A stretch of 64,000 nucleotides of DNA. It comes from Frigidibacter sp. (GTDB lineage: Bacteria > Pseudomonadota > Alphaproteobacteria > Rhodobacterales > Rhodobacteraceae). A program made the position numbers and the translations under genes. The DNA is taken from NCBI RefSeq assembly GCF_030695035.1, contig NZ_JAUYTT010000008.1:186001-250000 (forward strand). The letters run 5' to 3'. This document shows, piece after piece, positions 27,038 through 37,073 of the stretch. A model generated the notes under the pieces. That model made no database searches, was not told the origin of the DNA, and saw only the letters and a list, made by a program, of their open reading frames with translations. Position 1 is the first letter of the stretch. Every line of letters starts with the position of its first letter.

Positions 27038-27415
27038 CGGGGTTGTGTACTGGCGGTCTTGCACCGTCAGAGGGCAGCGCCTGTCCGCCGGGTGGGCGCT
27101 GCAACGGATTTTCTAGGCACTTTATGGTGCGGCGTACTCCACCGAATTTCCAGGCGGAACCGTTGAGGAGCGCCCGCCCGAGGGGGGATGAGCGACAAAA
27201 AATCTTCCAGTGGAAGATTTCCGCGAAGAACGCCCGGCCCGTGGCCGGGCCGGGAGGCGGGCGCTGCCCGGCAGCGCTGAAGCGCCTTGATTGCGGGCAA
27301 GAGGAAAGGGCTCTCGAAGTCCTCGCCAACCTCGGAGCAGATATTTCCCGCCAACCCCACCCCCCAACACCTGTGACGCGCTGACACGGCGCTGCACTGC
27401 GGCTATGATGCCCCC
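27038..27415. other. 378-base gap with three consecutive hairpins
   Basis: I find no convincing gene. Three structures occur in 78 bases: a 10-base perfect palindrome AAATCTTCCA-G-TGGAAGATTT (27200-27220), CCCGGCC-CGT-GGCCGGG (27233-27249), and GCGCTGC-CCG-GCAGCGC (27261-27277). The density of exact hairpins suggests a structured RNA or a dispersed repeat of the kind common in Rhodobacteraceae intergenic DNA. Confidence 0.5.
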
Positions 27416-28108
27416 ATGTCGATCTGGACCCGCATCTCCGACGCGCTGTCGGCCCTCGCCAAGGGTGAAGGGCTGTCTGCGGTTCTGGACCGGCTCTGGG
27501 GTGGCGCGACGCCCCCCGAACGCTCCGTCGCCTTTACAATCGCGGTGATCGCGCTTGGCGCGAAGATGGCCAAGGCCGATGGTGCGGTGACGCGGGACGA
27601 AGTCGCGGCGTTCCGGCGCGTCTTCACCATCCCCGAATCAGAGACCGCCCATGCGGCGCGGGTCTTCAACCTCGCGCGGCAGGATGTGGCGGGGTTCGAT
27701 GCCTGGGCGGCCAAGATCGCGCGGATGTTCGGCCCCGGCGCCCCGGCGCTGAAGGATCTGATGGAGGGCCTCTTTTACATTGCCGTGTCGGATGGCGGCT
27801 ATCATCCGGCAGAAGATGCCTTCCTGGCCGAGGTGGCGCGGATCTTCGGGCTCGATGAGCGCTGCTTCCGCTCGCTGCGCGCCCGGCATGTCGAGGGGGC
27901 GGAACGTGACCCTTGGGATGTGCTTGGGCTCGACCGCGGCGCGACCAAGGCCGAGGCGCGGGCCGCCTGGCGCGAGGCGGTGCGCGACAGCCACCCCGAC
28001 AGGCTGGTGGCGCGGGGCCTGCCCGCAGAGGCGGTGAAGCTGGCCGAGGCGCGGCTGGTCGCGATCAACCGCGCCTGGGAGGAGATCAGCGGCAAGCGCG
28101 CCGCCTGA
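27416..28108 (+). CDS. DjlA-like protein: TerB domain plus C-terminal J-domain
   Basis: A 230-residue protein. A TerB-type helical domain (AFTIAVIALGAKMAKADGAVTRDEVAAFRR to GGYHPAEDAFLAEVARIFG) is followed by a J-domain (DPWDVLGLDRGATKAEARAA) with the HPD motif in SHPDRL. It would stimulate DnaK, like E. coli DjlA, but it lacks DjlA's N-terminal membrane helix. I therefore call it DjlA-like. Followed 41 bases later by the endonuclease-fold gene. Confidence 0.87.
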   Translation: MSIWTRISDALSALAKGEGLSAVLDRLWGGATPPERSVAFTIAVIALGAKMAKADGAVTRDEVAAFRRVFTIPESETAHAARVFNLARQDVAGFDAWAAKIARMFGPGAPALKDLMEGLFYIAVSDGGYHPAEDAFLAEVARIFGLDERCFRSLRARHVEGAERDPWDVLGLDRGATKAEARAAWREAVRDSHPDRLVARGLPAEAVKLAEARLVAINRAWEEISGKRAA

Positions 28109-28149
28109 GGGTCGGGTTTGCGCGCGAATCGCGCGGTGGGAGGGGCCAG

Positions 28150-29181
28150 ATGCGGATTGCGACCTACAATGTCGAATGGTTCGCGAACCTCTTCGACGCG
28201 CAGGGCAGGATGCTGGCCGATGGCGGCTGGTCCGCGCGCCACAATGTCACCCGGGCGGACCAGCTGGAGGCGCTTGGCATTGTCTTCACCGCGCTGGATG
28301 CCGATGCGGTGCTGATCGTCGAGGCGCCCGATACCAACCGCCGCCGCAGCACGGTCGCCATGCTGGAGGGGTTCGCCGCGCAGTTCGAGCTGCGCTGCCG
28401 CAAGGCGGTGATCGGCTTTGTCAACGGCACCCAGCAGGAACTGGCGCTGCTCTATGACCCGGACCGCCTGACCGCCCGCCATGACCCGATGGGCGAGACC
28501 GGCGCGCCGGAGACCGGCTTTGCCGCGCCGCGCTTCGATGGCAGCTACCGGATCGACCTCGATATCGACGCCACGCTGGACACGGTGCGCTTTTCGAAGC
28601 CTCCCTTGGAGCTGGCACTGCAAACCACGGCGGGGACTGACCTGCGGTTGATCGGCGTGCATGTGAAGTCCAAGGCTCCGCATGGCGCGAACACCCCCGA
28701 ACAGGTGATGCGGCTGGCGATCCAGAACCGGCGCAAGCAGCTGGCGGAATGCATCTGGCTGCGGCAGCGGGTGGTGGAGCATCTGACCGTCTGCGAGAAC
28801 CTGGTCGTGCTGGGGGATTTCAACGACGGCCCGGGGCTTGATGAATACGAGAAGCTGTTTGGCCGGTCGGGGGTGGAGATTGTGCTGGGGGAGGATGCGC
28901 CCGCCGATCTTCGCTTGCATGACCCCCACGCCCGGCTGCGCAGCGCTCATCCCACCGCGGCGGCCCCGGCCTCGGCGCGGTTCTATCTGGATGCCGAGGG
29001 GCAGTATTTCTCGGCGATGCTGGATTTCGTGATGATCTCACCCTCCTTGCTGAACCGGCACCCGAAATGGCGCATCTGGCACCCGTTCGACGACCCGGCG
29101 ATCTACAAGGTGCCAGAGCTGCGCGAGGCCCTGCTGACCGCGTCGGATCACTACCCCGTGACGCTGGACATTGATCTGTAA
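28150..29181 (+). CDS. Endonuclease/exonuclease/phosphatase-fold protein
   Basis: A 343-residue EEP-fold hydrolase: MRIATYNVEWFANL opens the fold, VVLGDFNDGP carries the metal-site Asp/Asn pair, and TASDHYPVTLDI ends with the catalytic SDH histidine. GGGAGGGG precedes the ATG at 28150. Members include nucleases, phosphodiesterases and inositol phosphatases. With no signal peptide this one is cytosolic and its substrate is open. Confidence 0.88.
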   Translation: MRIATYNVEWFANLFDAQGRMLADGGWSARHNVTRADQLEALGIVFTALDADAVLIVEAPDTNRRRSTVAMLEGFAAQFELRCRKAVIGFVNGTQQELALLYDPDRLTARHDPMGETGAPETGFAAPRFDGSYRIDLDIDATLDTVRFSKPPLELALQTTAGTDLRLIGVHVKSKAPHGANTPEQVMRLAIQNRRKQLAECIWLRQRVVEHLTVCENLVVLGDFNDGPGLDEYEKLFGRSGVEIVLGEDAPADLRLHDPHARLRSAHPTAAAPASARFYLDAEGQYFSAMLDFVMISPSLLNRHPKWRIWHPFDDPAIYKVPELREALLTASDHYPVTLDIDL

Positions 29182-29218
29182 GCTACCGGGCCCGCGGCGA
29201 TTGGCGTAGGATGGCCCC

Positions 29219-29626
29219 ATGAAATATGCCCTTACCCTCGCCCTGCTCCTTGCATCGCCTCTGAACGCGCAGACCCTGCCCGAGGAGGTGCCTGAAGAAC
29301 CGGGCCTGTTCGAACGCGGGGCCGAACGGTTGCTGCGCGAGTTCATGGACGAGATGGCCCCGGCGCTGGACGAGGCGGAGCAGGCGTTCCGCGAGATGGA
29401 GCCGAGCTTCCGCGCGATGCTGCCGATGATGCGCGAGCTGGCCGGGATGATCGGCGACATCGACCATTACCACATGCCGGAAAAGCTGCCGAACGGCGAT
29501 ATCCTGCTGCGCCGCAAGCCGGATCTGCTGCCGGAGCCGGAGCGTCGGCCTGAACGTGACCCGGAGCGTCCGATGCCGCAGCCCGGCCTGCCGGACCTTG
29601 GCCCGGGCGAGCAGATCGAAATCTAG
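29219..29626 (+). CDS. Secreted conserved hypothetical protein
   Basis: A 135-residue protein starting with a signal peptide (MKYALTLALLLASPLNAQ). The mature part is a charged helical region (FERGAERLLREFMDEMAPAL, AFREMEPSFRAMLPMMRELA), a short central turn (HYHMPEKLPNGDILLRRK) and a proline/arginine/glutamate-rich tail. There is no catalytic motif. It is of a type I recognise only as a conserved Rhodobacteraceae hypothetical protein. Periplasmic location is the only firm inference. It is convergent with ppx. Confidence 0.75.
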   Translation: MKYALTLALLLASPLNAQTLPEEVPEEPGLFERGAERLLREFMDEMAPALDEAEQAFREMEPSFRAMLPMMRELAGMIGDIDHYHMPEKLPNGDILLRRKPDLLPEPERRPERDPERPMPQPGLPDLGPGEQIEI

Positions 29627-29636
29627 CCAGACCCCG

Positions 29637-31187
29637 TCAGCTCGCGCCGGCGCTGCGCACCTTGGTGGTAACGCCCATCGCGGTCGCCAGCGAGGCGAAG
29701 CGCGCCGCGGCGACCTCGCCGAACAGTGCCTCATCCGCCGGGTTCAGCACCAGTTCCAGCAGCTTCTTCTTGGGGTAGAGCTTCAGGCTGCCCGCCTCGT
29801 CCGGCGACTGGATCGAGAACATGGCGCCAAAGCGCATGGCCTTGCCAAGGATCTCGGCGTCGCGCAGGTCATCGGGGGGCAGCAGCGCGAACATCGGCTC
29901 CATCCGGCTGCCGGCGCGGCTGTTCTTGTAGCGGTGCAGCAGCGCGAGACCAAGGAAGATCCGGTCCGGGTGGCCAAGCCCGCCCAGGTTGGCGCGGGTG
30001 ACGTTGTCGAAGCAGGCCTCGGCCCGGTAGTCGGGGTGGGTGCGCCAGCTGGTATCGTGCAGCAGGCAGGCGGCCTTGACGATGCGCAGCCGTTCGGGCG
30101 GGGCCTTGGCGAAGATCGGCAGCAGGAAATCATAGAGCCGGCGGCCAAAGCCGGGCAGGCGCGCCTGTGTCGCCTCGGCAAAGCGGCAGGCCTCGATCAG
30201 CGGATCGCGGCGGCGCAGGCGGTCGGGCATCTGTTCGTAAAGCAGCCCCTCGCGGATGCCGTAGGAGGAGATGTCCAGCTCCTTGGGGCGGAAGGTGCGG
30301 ATCAGTTCGGCCAGCACCTGCGAGGCGAGCGGCACCAGATCCATCCGTTCGGCCGAGGTGCCGGTGCGGGCGCGCAGCACCGCCAGATCGTTCTCGGCGA
30401 TCCAATCCACCGTTTCCAGCAGCGAGGCGGGCGTCATCCGGTATTCGTGCAGAACCGTCATCGGGTAGGAGCGCCGCTCCATATCCAGCCGGGCGATGGC
30501 GCGCCAGCTGCCGCCGACAAGATAGATCCGGTCATGCTGGCGGCCGATCTGCGCCTTGAGGCCCGACATGATCGCCGCGATATGCGCCTTCAATGCCTTC
30601 TGCCCGCCCTCGACCTGCTGCAGGCGGAACGGCCCCAGCGGCGAGGTCACGCGGCGGCCGATGCTGCCATTCGCCACCTCGGCCAGCTCCATCGAGCTGC
30701 CGCCGATGTCGCAGACCAGCCCCTCGGCCTCGGGCCAGCCCAGAAGCACGCCCTGCGCGGAAAGCCGCGCCTCTTCCTCGCCGTCGATAACATGCAGGCG
30801 CAGCCCGGTTTCGCGCAGCACCTCGGCCTGGAACTCGGCGCCATCTTCGGCCTCGCGCACCGCGGCGGTGGCGACGCAGGTGAGGGGGGCCATCTTCATG
30901 CCCTCGGCCAGCAGCGCGAAGCGCTTGAGCGCGGCCATCGCCCGCTCGCTGCCCTTGGGGTTCAGCCGGCCGGTGGTGGACAGGCCCTGACCCAGCCCGC
31001 ACATGACCTTTTCGTTGAAGAAATACGCCGGGCTGCGGGCGGCGCCGTCGAACACCACCATGCGGACAGAGTTCGACCCCACATCGACCACGCCGACCCG
31101 GCTGAGCGCCCGGGCCGATGGATCCTCGAACAGAGGGCGGCCAAACGGACCCCAGTCTTCGCCGGGCGCCTCGGTCGTGCCATCCAT
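29637..31187 (-). CDS. ppx: Ppx/GppA-family exopolyphosphatase
   Basis: A 516-residue enzyme of the actin-like Ppx/GppA family that hydrolyses polyphosphate or pppGpp. VGVVDVGSNSVRMVVFDG and VCDIGGSSMELAEV are the two phosphate-binding loops, followed by a C-terminal HD-like helical domain (LLHDTSWRTHPDYR). The ATG at 31187 is preceded by GGGGAAG. The frame continues to 31328 (47 more residues) with low-complexity sequence, so a longer start is possible. Lying next to ppk on the same strand, it gives a polyphosphate synthesis and degradation pair. Confidence 0.9.
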   Translation of the reverse strand: MDGTTEAPGEDWGPFGRPLFEDPSARALSRVGVVDVGSNSVRMVVFDGAARSPAYFFNEKVMCGLGQGLSTTGRLNPKGSERAMAALKRFALLAEGMKMAPLTCVATAAVREAEDGAEFQAEVLRETGLRLHVIDGEEEARLSAQGVLLGWPEAEGLVCDIGGSSMELAEVANGSIGRRVTSPLGPFRLQQVEGGQKALKAHIAAIMSGLKAQIGRQHDRIYLVGGSWRAIARLDMERRSYPMTVLHEYRMTPASLLETVDWIAENDLAVLRARTGTSAERMDLVPLASQVLAELIRTFRPKELDISSYGIREGLLYEQMPDRLRRRDPLIEACRFAEATQARLPGFGRRLYDFLLPIFAKAPPERLRIVKAACLLHDTSWRTHPDYRAEACFDNVTRANLGGLGHPDRIFLGLALLHRYKNSRAGSRMEPMFALLPPDDLRDAEILGKAMRFGAMFSIQSPDEAGSLKLYPKKKLLELVLNPADEALFGEVAAARFASLATAMGVTTKVRSAGAS

Positions 31188-31331
31188 CGGTTCTTCCCCA
31201 GTTTCGGTCGAGCGAGGGGTACCGCAAGGCGCGGCCTTGTCCCCCGAGTCGCCCATGACAGTGCCGCCGCGACGCGGCAAGGTCAATGATGACGCCAGCG
31301 TCAGCGCCCGGGTTGCAAAGCGTCTCATGCC

Positions 31332-33509
31332 TCAATCCAGCGAATGCGCCAGCCGCGGCACATCCGCCGCGCCGGCCTTGCCGCGGCCGGACAATGAGGG
31401 GTTTTCCATGAAGAAGCGGTGACAGTTGAAGAAATCGGTCTTGCCGTCGGGCAGGGGCCGCACATAGCTGCCATCGGGCTGCAGGATCCAGCTTTGCGCC
31501 TCATCCGCAAGATTGGCGGCCATGATCTGGTTGACGATCTGCGCCTTGACGGTGGCGTTCTTGATCTCGACCAGCGTCTCCACCCGGCGGTTCAGGTTGC
31601 GGCCCATCCAGTCGGCCGAGGAGATGAACACCCGCGCCTTGCCCGAGGGCAGGCCGTGGCCATTGCCGAAACACACGATCCGGCTGTGTTCAAGGAAGCG
31701 CCCGACGATGGATTTCACCCGGATATTCTCGCTGAGCCCGGCGATACCGGGGCGGATGCTGCAGATGCCGCGGAGGATCAGGTTGATGCGCACGCCCGCC
31801 TGACTGGCCGCATAAAGCGCGTCGATCACCTCGGGCTCGGTCAGGCTGTTCATCTTCGCCCAGATCTCGGCCGGGCGGCCGGCGTGGGCATGAACCGCCT
31901 CGCGCCCGATCATCTCGACCAGCCGAGCTTTGAGCGAGATCGGCGAGATCGACAGGTTTTCAAGGCCGGAGGGCTGCACATAGCCCGACAGGTAGTTGAA
32001 CACCTTGGTGGCGTCGCGCCCAAGCGCCGGATCGCAGGTGAAGAAGGACAGGTCGGTATAGATCCGCGCGGTGATCGGGTGGTAGTTGCCGGTGCCGAAA
32101 TGGGTATAGGTCACCAGCGCATCGCCCTCGCGCCGCACGACGGTGCTGATCTTGGCATGGGTCTTGTAGTTGACGAAGCCATAGACGACATGCGCGCCCG
32201 ACCGCTCCAGCCGGCGCGACTGGCGGATGTTCGCGGCCTCGTCGAAGCGGGCCTTCAACTCGACCAGCGCGGTGACCGACTTGCCGGCCTCGGCGGCCTC
32301 GCACAGCGCGCTGACGATGGGGCTGTCACGGCTGGTGCGGTAGAGCGTCTGCTTGATCGCCAGCACGTCGGGGTCAGCGGCGGCCTGCTGCAGGAAGCGG
32401 ATCACCATGTCGAAGGTTTCATAGGGGTGATGCAGCAGCATGTCCTTTTGCCGGATCGCGGCAAAGATGTCGCCCTCATGGTCCTGCACCCGTTCGGGGA
32501 TGCGCGGCACGAAGGGCGGCCATTGCAGGTCGCGGCGGCTGTCGAGCACCAGTTCCTTGAGGTCGGCCATGCCCAGAAGGCCCTTCACCTCGACCACCTC
32601 ATCGGGGGTCACGTCCAGCTCTTCCATGATCAGCGCGCGCAGGGTGTCGGGGGCCCCGGCGGTGATCTTCAGGCGGATCACCTCGCCGCGGCGGCGGCGT
32701 TTCAGCGCGGTTTCAAACTCGCGCACCAGATCCTCGGCCTCTTCCTCGACCTCGAGGTCGCTGTCGCGCAGGACGCGGAAAGCGCAATGGCCGGTATCGG
32801 CATAGCCGGGGAACAGCGAGTCGAGATGCAGCAGCAGCAGCTCTTCGAGCGGCAGGAACCGCGCCTCGCCGTTGCGCCCCGAGGGCAGGGCGATGAAGCG
32901 GGGGATCTGCTGGGGGATCGGCAGCAGCGCCTGCAGCGGGCGGCGGTCGCTGACCCGCTCAAGCTCCAGCGCGAGGCAGAAGCCGGTGTTGGGGATGAAG
33001 GGGAAGGGGTGCGCCGGGTCGATGGCCAGAGGCGAGAGCACGGGGAACACCCGGCCCACGAAAAACTCGTGCAGGAAGGCGCGGTCGCGCACCGTCAGCC
33101 GGGCGCGGGTCATCAGGCAGATGCCCGCCTTCTGGTTCTCGCGCCGCAGCTTGGTCCAGACCGTCTGTTGCATCGACATCAGTCGGCGCGCCTCGGCGTT
33201 GATCTTCACCAGCTGCTCGGCGGGCGTCATCCCGTCATCGGACGGCTGGCTGCCGCCATTGCGCACCAGCTGGCGCAGGCCGGCGACGCGCACGGTGTAG
33301 AACTCGTCCAGGTTGGTGGCCGAGATCGACAGGAAGCGCAGCCGTTCCAGCAGTGGCACGCGGGGGTTGCGCGCCTCGTCCAGCACGCGCCAGTTGAAGG
33401 CCAGCCAGCTCAGCTCGCGGTTGAAGAACCGCTGCGGCCCATCGCGGCGGGCGGGGGCAATGGTCTGCGCCTTCGGGAATGGGGCGTTGAGGAAGTCGGC
33501 TTGGGTCAT
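31332..33509 (-). CDS. ppk: Polyphosphate kinase (PPK1)
   Basis: A 725-residue PPK1: N-domain [19 protein letters not shown], head domain, and the two phospholipase D-like catalytic domains, with the autophosphorylated histidine in THAKIST and the second-domain [16 protein letters not shown]. It makes polyphosphate from ATP reversibly. Possible starts at 33509 (MTQADF), 33554 and a GTG at 33572 exist, none with a good ribosome site; I chose 33509 by family length. It ends four bases before the longest possible ppx start. Confidence 0.95.
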   Translation of the reverse strand: MTQADFLNAPFPKAQTIAPARRDGPQRFFNRELSWLAFNWRVLDEARNPRVPLLERLRFLSISATNLDEFYTVRVAGLRQLVRNGGSQPSDDGMTPAEQLVKINAEARRLMSMQQTVWTKLRRENQKAGICLMTRARLTVRDRAFLHEFFVGRVFPVLSPLAIDPAHPFPFIPNTGFCLALELERVSDRRPLQALLPIPQQIPRFIALPSGRNGEARFLPLEELLLLHLDSLFPGYADTGHCAFRVLRDSDLEVEEEAEDLVREFETALKRRRRGEVIRLKITAGAPDTLRALIMEELDVTPDEVVEVKGLLGMADLKELVLDSRRDLQWPPFVPRIPERVQDHEGDIFAAIRQKDMLLHHPYETFDMVIRFLQQAAADPDVLAIKQTLYRTSRDSPIVSALCEAAEAGKSVTALVELKARFDEAANIRQSRRLERSGAHVVYGFVNYKTHAKISTVVRREGDALVTYTHFGTGNYHPITARIYTDLSFFTCDPALGRDATKVFNYLSGYVQPSGLENLSISPISLKARLVEMIGREAVHAHAGRPAEIWAKMNSLTEPEVIDALYAASQAGVRINLILRGICSIRPGIAGLSENIRVKSIVGRFLEHSRIVCFGNGHGLPSGKARVFISSADWMGRNLNRRVETLVEIKNATVKAQIVNQIMAANLADEAQSWILQPDGSYVRPLPDGKTDFFNCHRFFMENPSLSGRGKAGAADVPRLAHSLD

Positions 33510-33594
33510 GTGTGCTGCTCGGGCTGCGCTTTTTGCGTTTTTGTTGGGGGCCATTATGGGGGTAAGCGGCACCCACTGTCCAGCCGTGGCGGGC

Positions 33595-34266
33595 TCAGAC
33601 CGCTGCCATCAGCGCATTGGCCAGTGACTTGCTGACCGGCTTGCCCGAGGCGAGCGACTCCGCATCGAGCCGCGCCACCAGATCGCGCGCGGCGGCCAGC
33701 GAGCGGTCCATCTGCGACACGAGGTATGGGATCAGCGCCGGCGGCACAGCGACCTGACGGTCGGCAAAGAGCTTGGCCAGAACCGCAGCCAGCAGCTCAT
33801 CCCCCGGCGGATCGAGCGTGGCGGTCGAGCTGCCCTGCATCCGGCTGGCAAGGTCGGGCAGGCGCAGCGACCAGCGCGAGGGGGCGCTGGCGGCGGTGAT
33901 CAGCAGCCGCCCGCCCTCGGCGAGCACGAGGTTGTGCAGGTGAAAGAGCGCCGCCTCGGCCGCGTCATACCCCGCGATGCGGTCGGCATTCTCCACCGCC
34001 ACCGCGCCCGTCGCCGCCAGCGCTGGCACGTCCGCCAGCGGCAGCTCGGCGGCGGGCACGATCTCAGCGCCAGTCTCGGCGGCCCAGACATGGGCGAGAT
34101 GGGTCTTGCCCGAGCCCTCCGGGCCGACCAGCACCAGCTTGCGCTGCGGCCAGTCGCGCCAGCCGTCGATCTGCGCCAGCGCCAGCGCATTCGAGGGGGC
34201 CACGAAGAAATCCCCGCGCCCCAGCGACCGGCGCGGCGGCAGATCGAAAGCCAGTTGCTGCGCCAT
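33595..34266 (-). CDS. hdaA: DnaA regulatory inactivator (HdaA)
   Basis: A 223-residue DnaA-like AAA+ protein without the DNA-binding domain. The N-terminal [10 protein letters not shown] carries a beta-clamp-binding motif (QLAFDLP). Walker A is [15 protein letters not shown], and the sensor regions include [12 protein letters not shown] and LASRMQG. In Caulobacter and E. coli such proteins, bound to the clamp, trigger DnaA-ATP hydrolysis to limit re-initiation. It is coupled to the upstream permease by a TGATG overlap at 34266. Confidence 0.9.
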   Translation of the reverse strand: MAQQLAFDLPPRRSLGRGDFFVAPSNALALAQIDGWRDWPQRKLVLVGPEGSGKTHLAHVWAAETGAEIVPAAELPLADVPALAATGAVAVENADRIAGYDAAEAALFHLHNLVLAEGGRLLITAASAPSRWSLRLPDLASRMQGSSTATLDPPGDELLAAVLAKLFADRQVAVPPALIPYLVSQMDRSLAAARDLVARLDAESLASGKPVSKSLANALMAAV

Positions 34267-35441
34267 CAGGGGGCCGTCTGTCCCGTTGTGCCAGCCGGCG
34301 GCAGGATCACGGCGCCGGTCTCCGGCTCCAGCCGCGGCTGCGCGGTGGGGGCCAGCGATACCTCGACCCGGAAATCGGGCTCCGGCGCGCTGTCGAGGCC
34401 ATTGTAAAGCTTGCTCTCAGTGTATTGCGAAATCAGGAACCGCGCGATCACCCCAAGCGCCGCTGCGACCGGCACGGCCACAAGCATCCCGGCAAAGCCG
34501 AACAGCGTGCCGAAGGCCGACAGCGCGAAGAGCAGCCAGACCGGGTGCAGGCCCACCGAACTGCCCACCAGCTTGGGCGTCAGGATATTGCCCTCAACAA
34601 ATTGGCCCGACTGGAAGATCGCCCAGATCAGCGCGATCATCCACCACTCGCCCCAGAACTGGAACAGCGCGAGGCCGATGGCGAGGCCGCCGCCCACCAG
34701 CGCGCCGACATAGGGGATGAAGGTCAGGAACCCGGCAATCGCGCCGACGACCAGCCCGAAGTTCAGCCCCGCCAGCGCCAGCGCCACCGAGTAGTAAACC
34801 CCAAGGATCACACAGACCAGCACCTGCCCGCGCACGAAGCCCGCCAGCACCCGGTCGATATCGGACGCGATGCGGCGGATGGTGGGCGCATGATCGCGCG
34901 GCAGCCAGGCGTCGATCCGCGCGATCATCTTGTCCCAGTCCAGCAGCATGTAGAAGGCCACGACCGGCACCACGACGATGAACACCACGAAGTTCACGAC
35001 GCCCATGGCCGAGGACAGCACCGTCGTCACCAGTTCCCCCCCGCGCGAGCGGATCATCTCGCCGATGCTGCCAAGCGTCTCGCGCAGCACGCTTTCATTG
35101 TCCATGATCGTGGGGAAGCGCGCCTCGAGGAAGGTCTGGAGCTGCCCCAGGATCGTTGGCGCGGTGTTGATCAGCTGCGCCAGCTGCCGCACCAGCGTCG
35201 GGATCACCAGCAATGCGGCAAGGATGAAGCCCACGACGGCGACGATGGAGATCACGGCGGTGGCGGCGGTGCGCGACATGCCCGTCCGCTCCAGCCGGTC
35301 GGCGACCGGGTCCATGAAATAGGCCACCGCGCCGCCCACGAGGAAGGGCAGGATCACATTGCCAAGGCCCCAGAGCACCACAAGGAAGACGGCTGCGGCA
35401 ATGCCCCAGTATTTCATCTGTTGCCGGACCGGCAGCGCCAT
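34266..35441 (-). CDS. AI-2E family transporter (PerM/UPF0118)
   Basis: A 391-residue membrane protein with about eight helices. The family signature is [23 protein letters not shown] near the N-terminus, with [20 protein letters not shown] and [22 protein letters not shown] later. GGAAGG lies nine bases before the ATG at 35441, which decides the start. Despite the name, members are mostly of unknown substrate. The hdaA-linked arrangement is common in alphaproteobacteria. It is divergent from proS. Confidence 0.88.
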   Translation of the reverse strand: MALPVRQQMKYWGIAAAVFLVVLWGLGNVILPFLVGGAVAYFMDPVADRLERTGMSRTAATAVISIVAVVGFILAALLVIPTLVRQLAQLINTAPTILGQLQTFLEARFPTIMDNESVLRETLGSIGEMIRSRGGELVTTVLSSAMGVVNFVVFIVVVPVVAFYMLLDWDKMIARIDAWLPRDHAPTIRRIASDIDRVLAGFVRGQVLVCVILGVYYSVALALAGLNFGLVVGAIAGFLTFIPYVGALVGGGLAIGLALFQFWGEWWMIALIWAIFQSGQFVEGNILTPKLVGSSVGLHPVWLLFALSAFGTLFGFAGMLVAVPVAAALGVIARFLISQYTESKLYNGLDSAPEPDFRVEVSLAPTAQPRLEPETGAVILPPAGTTGQTAP

Positions 35442-35556
35442 GGTCGTCATCCTTCCGAGTTGTTGCCGGGCCGGAGGCCACATCCAAGTCATCGCCCAGC
35501 CTGCGCCGCACCGCAAGCGCCTTGCCCGCGCGGACGCCCCTGACAATCGCCTCAGC

Positions 35557-35585
35557 TTGCCTGACAGATGCGTATCGCATAGACG
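35557..35585 (+). promoter_or_regulatory. Candidate promoter for proS
   Basis: TTGCCT (35557-35562), 17 bases, TAGACG (35580-35585), about 48 bases before the start codon. A small palindrome ATGCG-TAT-CGCAT (35568-35580) lies in the spacer. The -10 is weak. Confidence 0.3.
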
Positions 35586-35632
35586 ATGTGCAATCCCTCT
35601 TGCCGACCCCTCATACCGACAGGTCCCCGCCG

Positions 35633-36970
35633 ATGCGCCTCTCCCGCTACTTCCTGCCCGTTCTCAAGGAAAATCCCGCCGAGGCGCAGATCGTCTCGCA
35701 TCGCTACATGCTGCGCGCCGGCATGATCAAGCAGCAGGCGGCCGGGATCTATTCCTGGCTTCCGCTGGGGTTCAAGGTGCTGCGCCGGATCGAGCAGATC
35801 GTGCATGAGGAGCAGATCCGCGCAGGGCACATCCCCTTGCTGATGCCGACGCTGCAACCCGCGGACCTGTGGCGCGAGAGCGGCCGCTATGACGATTACG
35901 GCCAGGAAATGCTGCGCATCAAGGACCGGCAGGACCGCGAGATGCTCTATGGTCCCACGAACGAGGAGATGATCACCGACATCTTCCGCAGCCATGTGAA
36001 CAGCTACAAGGACCTGCCGCTGACGCTCTACCACATCCAGTGGAAGTTCCGCGACGAGATGCGCCCGCGCTTTGGCGTGATGCGGGGGCGCGAGTTCCTG
36101 ATGAAGGACGGCTACAACTTCGACCTGACCAAGGAAGACGCGCTGCACGCCTATAACCGGCACCTCGTCAGCTACCTGCGCACCTATGAGCGGATGGGCC
36201 TGCAGGCGATCCCGATGCGGGCCGACAGCGGCCCCATCGGCGGCGATGACACCCATGAATTCCTGGTGCTGGCGGCCACCGGCGAGTCGGAGGTGTTCTA
36301 TGACTCTGCCGTCACCGACATCCGCCTTGGCGCGCGCGAGATCGACTATGACGACAAGGCCCAGTGCCAGGCGGTGATGGAGGAGTTCACCTCGCTCTAT
36401 GCCCGCACGGACGAGACGCATGACGCGGCCCTGTTCGACGCCATCCCCGAAGAGCGGCGCAAGTCGGCGCGGGGGATCGAGGTGGGGCAGATATTCTATT
36501 TCGGCACCAAGTATTCGGAGCCGATGGGGGCGAATGTGGTCACCCCGGATGGTAGCCGCGTACCGGTCCACATGGGCTCGCATGGCATTGGCGTCAGCCG
36601 CCTGCTGGGGGCGATCATCGAGGCGAGCCATGACGACAAGGGCATCATCTGGCCGGAAGGCGTGACGCCGTTCCATGCCGGGATCGTCAACCTCAAGCAG
36701 GGCGACGCGGGGACCGACAGCGCCTGCGAGGCGATCTATGGCGCGCTGAAGGCCAAGGGGCTGGACCCTCTCTACGATGACCGCGACGAGCGGGCGGGGG
36801 CGAAATTCGCCACGATGGACCTGATCGGGCTGCCCTGGCGCATCACCGTCGGCCCGCGCGGCCTTGCGGCGAACATCGTGGAACTGACCTCGCGGCGCAC
36901 GGGCGTGAGCGAGGAGATGAGCCCGGAGGCCGCGGTGGCTCGGGTCGTGGAGATTTACGCGGGCCTGTAA
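35633..36970 (+). CDS. proS: Prolyl-tRNA synthetase
   Basis: A 445-residue class II synthetase of the short alphaproteobacterial type that lacks the bacterial INS editing insert. It begins [19 protein letters not shown]. Class II motif 1 region is [15 protein letters not shown], motif 2 [20 protein letters not shown] and motif 3 [16 protein letters not shown]; the C-terminal anticodon domain starts near [15 protein letters not shown]. The ATG at 35633 is the family start. Charges tRNA-Pro. A hairpin repeat element follows its stop. Confidence 0.97.
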   Translation: MRLSRYFLPVLKENPAEAQIVSHRYMLRAGMIKQQAAGIYSWLPLGFKVLRRIEQIVHEEQIRAGHIPLLMPTLQPADLWRESGRYDDYGQEMLRIKDRQDREMLYGPTNEEMITDIFRSHVNSYKDLPLTLYHIQWKFRDEMRPRFGVMRGREFLMKDGYNFDLTKEDALHAYNRHLVSYLRTYERMGLQAIPMRADSGPIGGDDTHEFLVLAATGESEVFYDSAVTDIRLGAREIDYDDKAQCQAVMEEFTSLYARTDETHDAALFDAIPEERRKSARGIEVGQIFYFGTKYSEPMGANVVTPDGSRVPVHMGSHGIGVSRLLGAIIEASHDDKGIIWPEGVTPFHAGIVNLKQGDAGTDSACEAIYGALKAKGLDPLYDDRDERAGAKFATMDLIGLPWRITVGPRGLAANIVELTSRRTGVSEEMSPEAAVARVVEIYAGL

Positions 36971-36980
36971 GGGCTTGCGG

Positions 36981-37050
36981 GCAAGAAGAGGGGGGGCGCT
37001 GCCCCCCGTCTGCTGCGCAGACTCCCCCCGGGATATTTTTGCAAAGAAGA
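36981..37050 (+). repeat. 3' hairpin element, copy 2 (after proS)
   Basis: Eleven bases past the proS stop: GCAAGAAGAGGGGGGGC paired with GCCCCCC, a second hairpin GTCTGC-TGC-GCAGAC, then CTCCCCCCGGGATATTTTTGC. The plan and the end block match copies at 12971-13042 (minus) and 42141-42215. It lies between the convergent proS and kynU genes and is a plausible bidirectional terminator. Confidence 0.65.
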
Positions 37051-37073
37051 TGGGGAAGAGGGTTCGGCCCGCG

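Noticed and set aside
27034-27397. Several overlapping frames of 85-116 codons in the hairpin-rich gap
   Set aside because: Compositionally biased toward R, P, G and S, frames on both strands overlap, and no start signal is present. The hairpins explain the sequence better.
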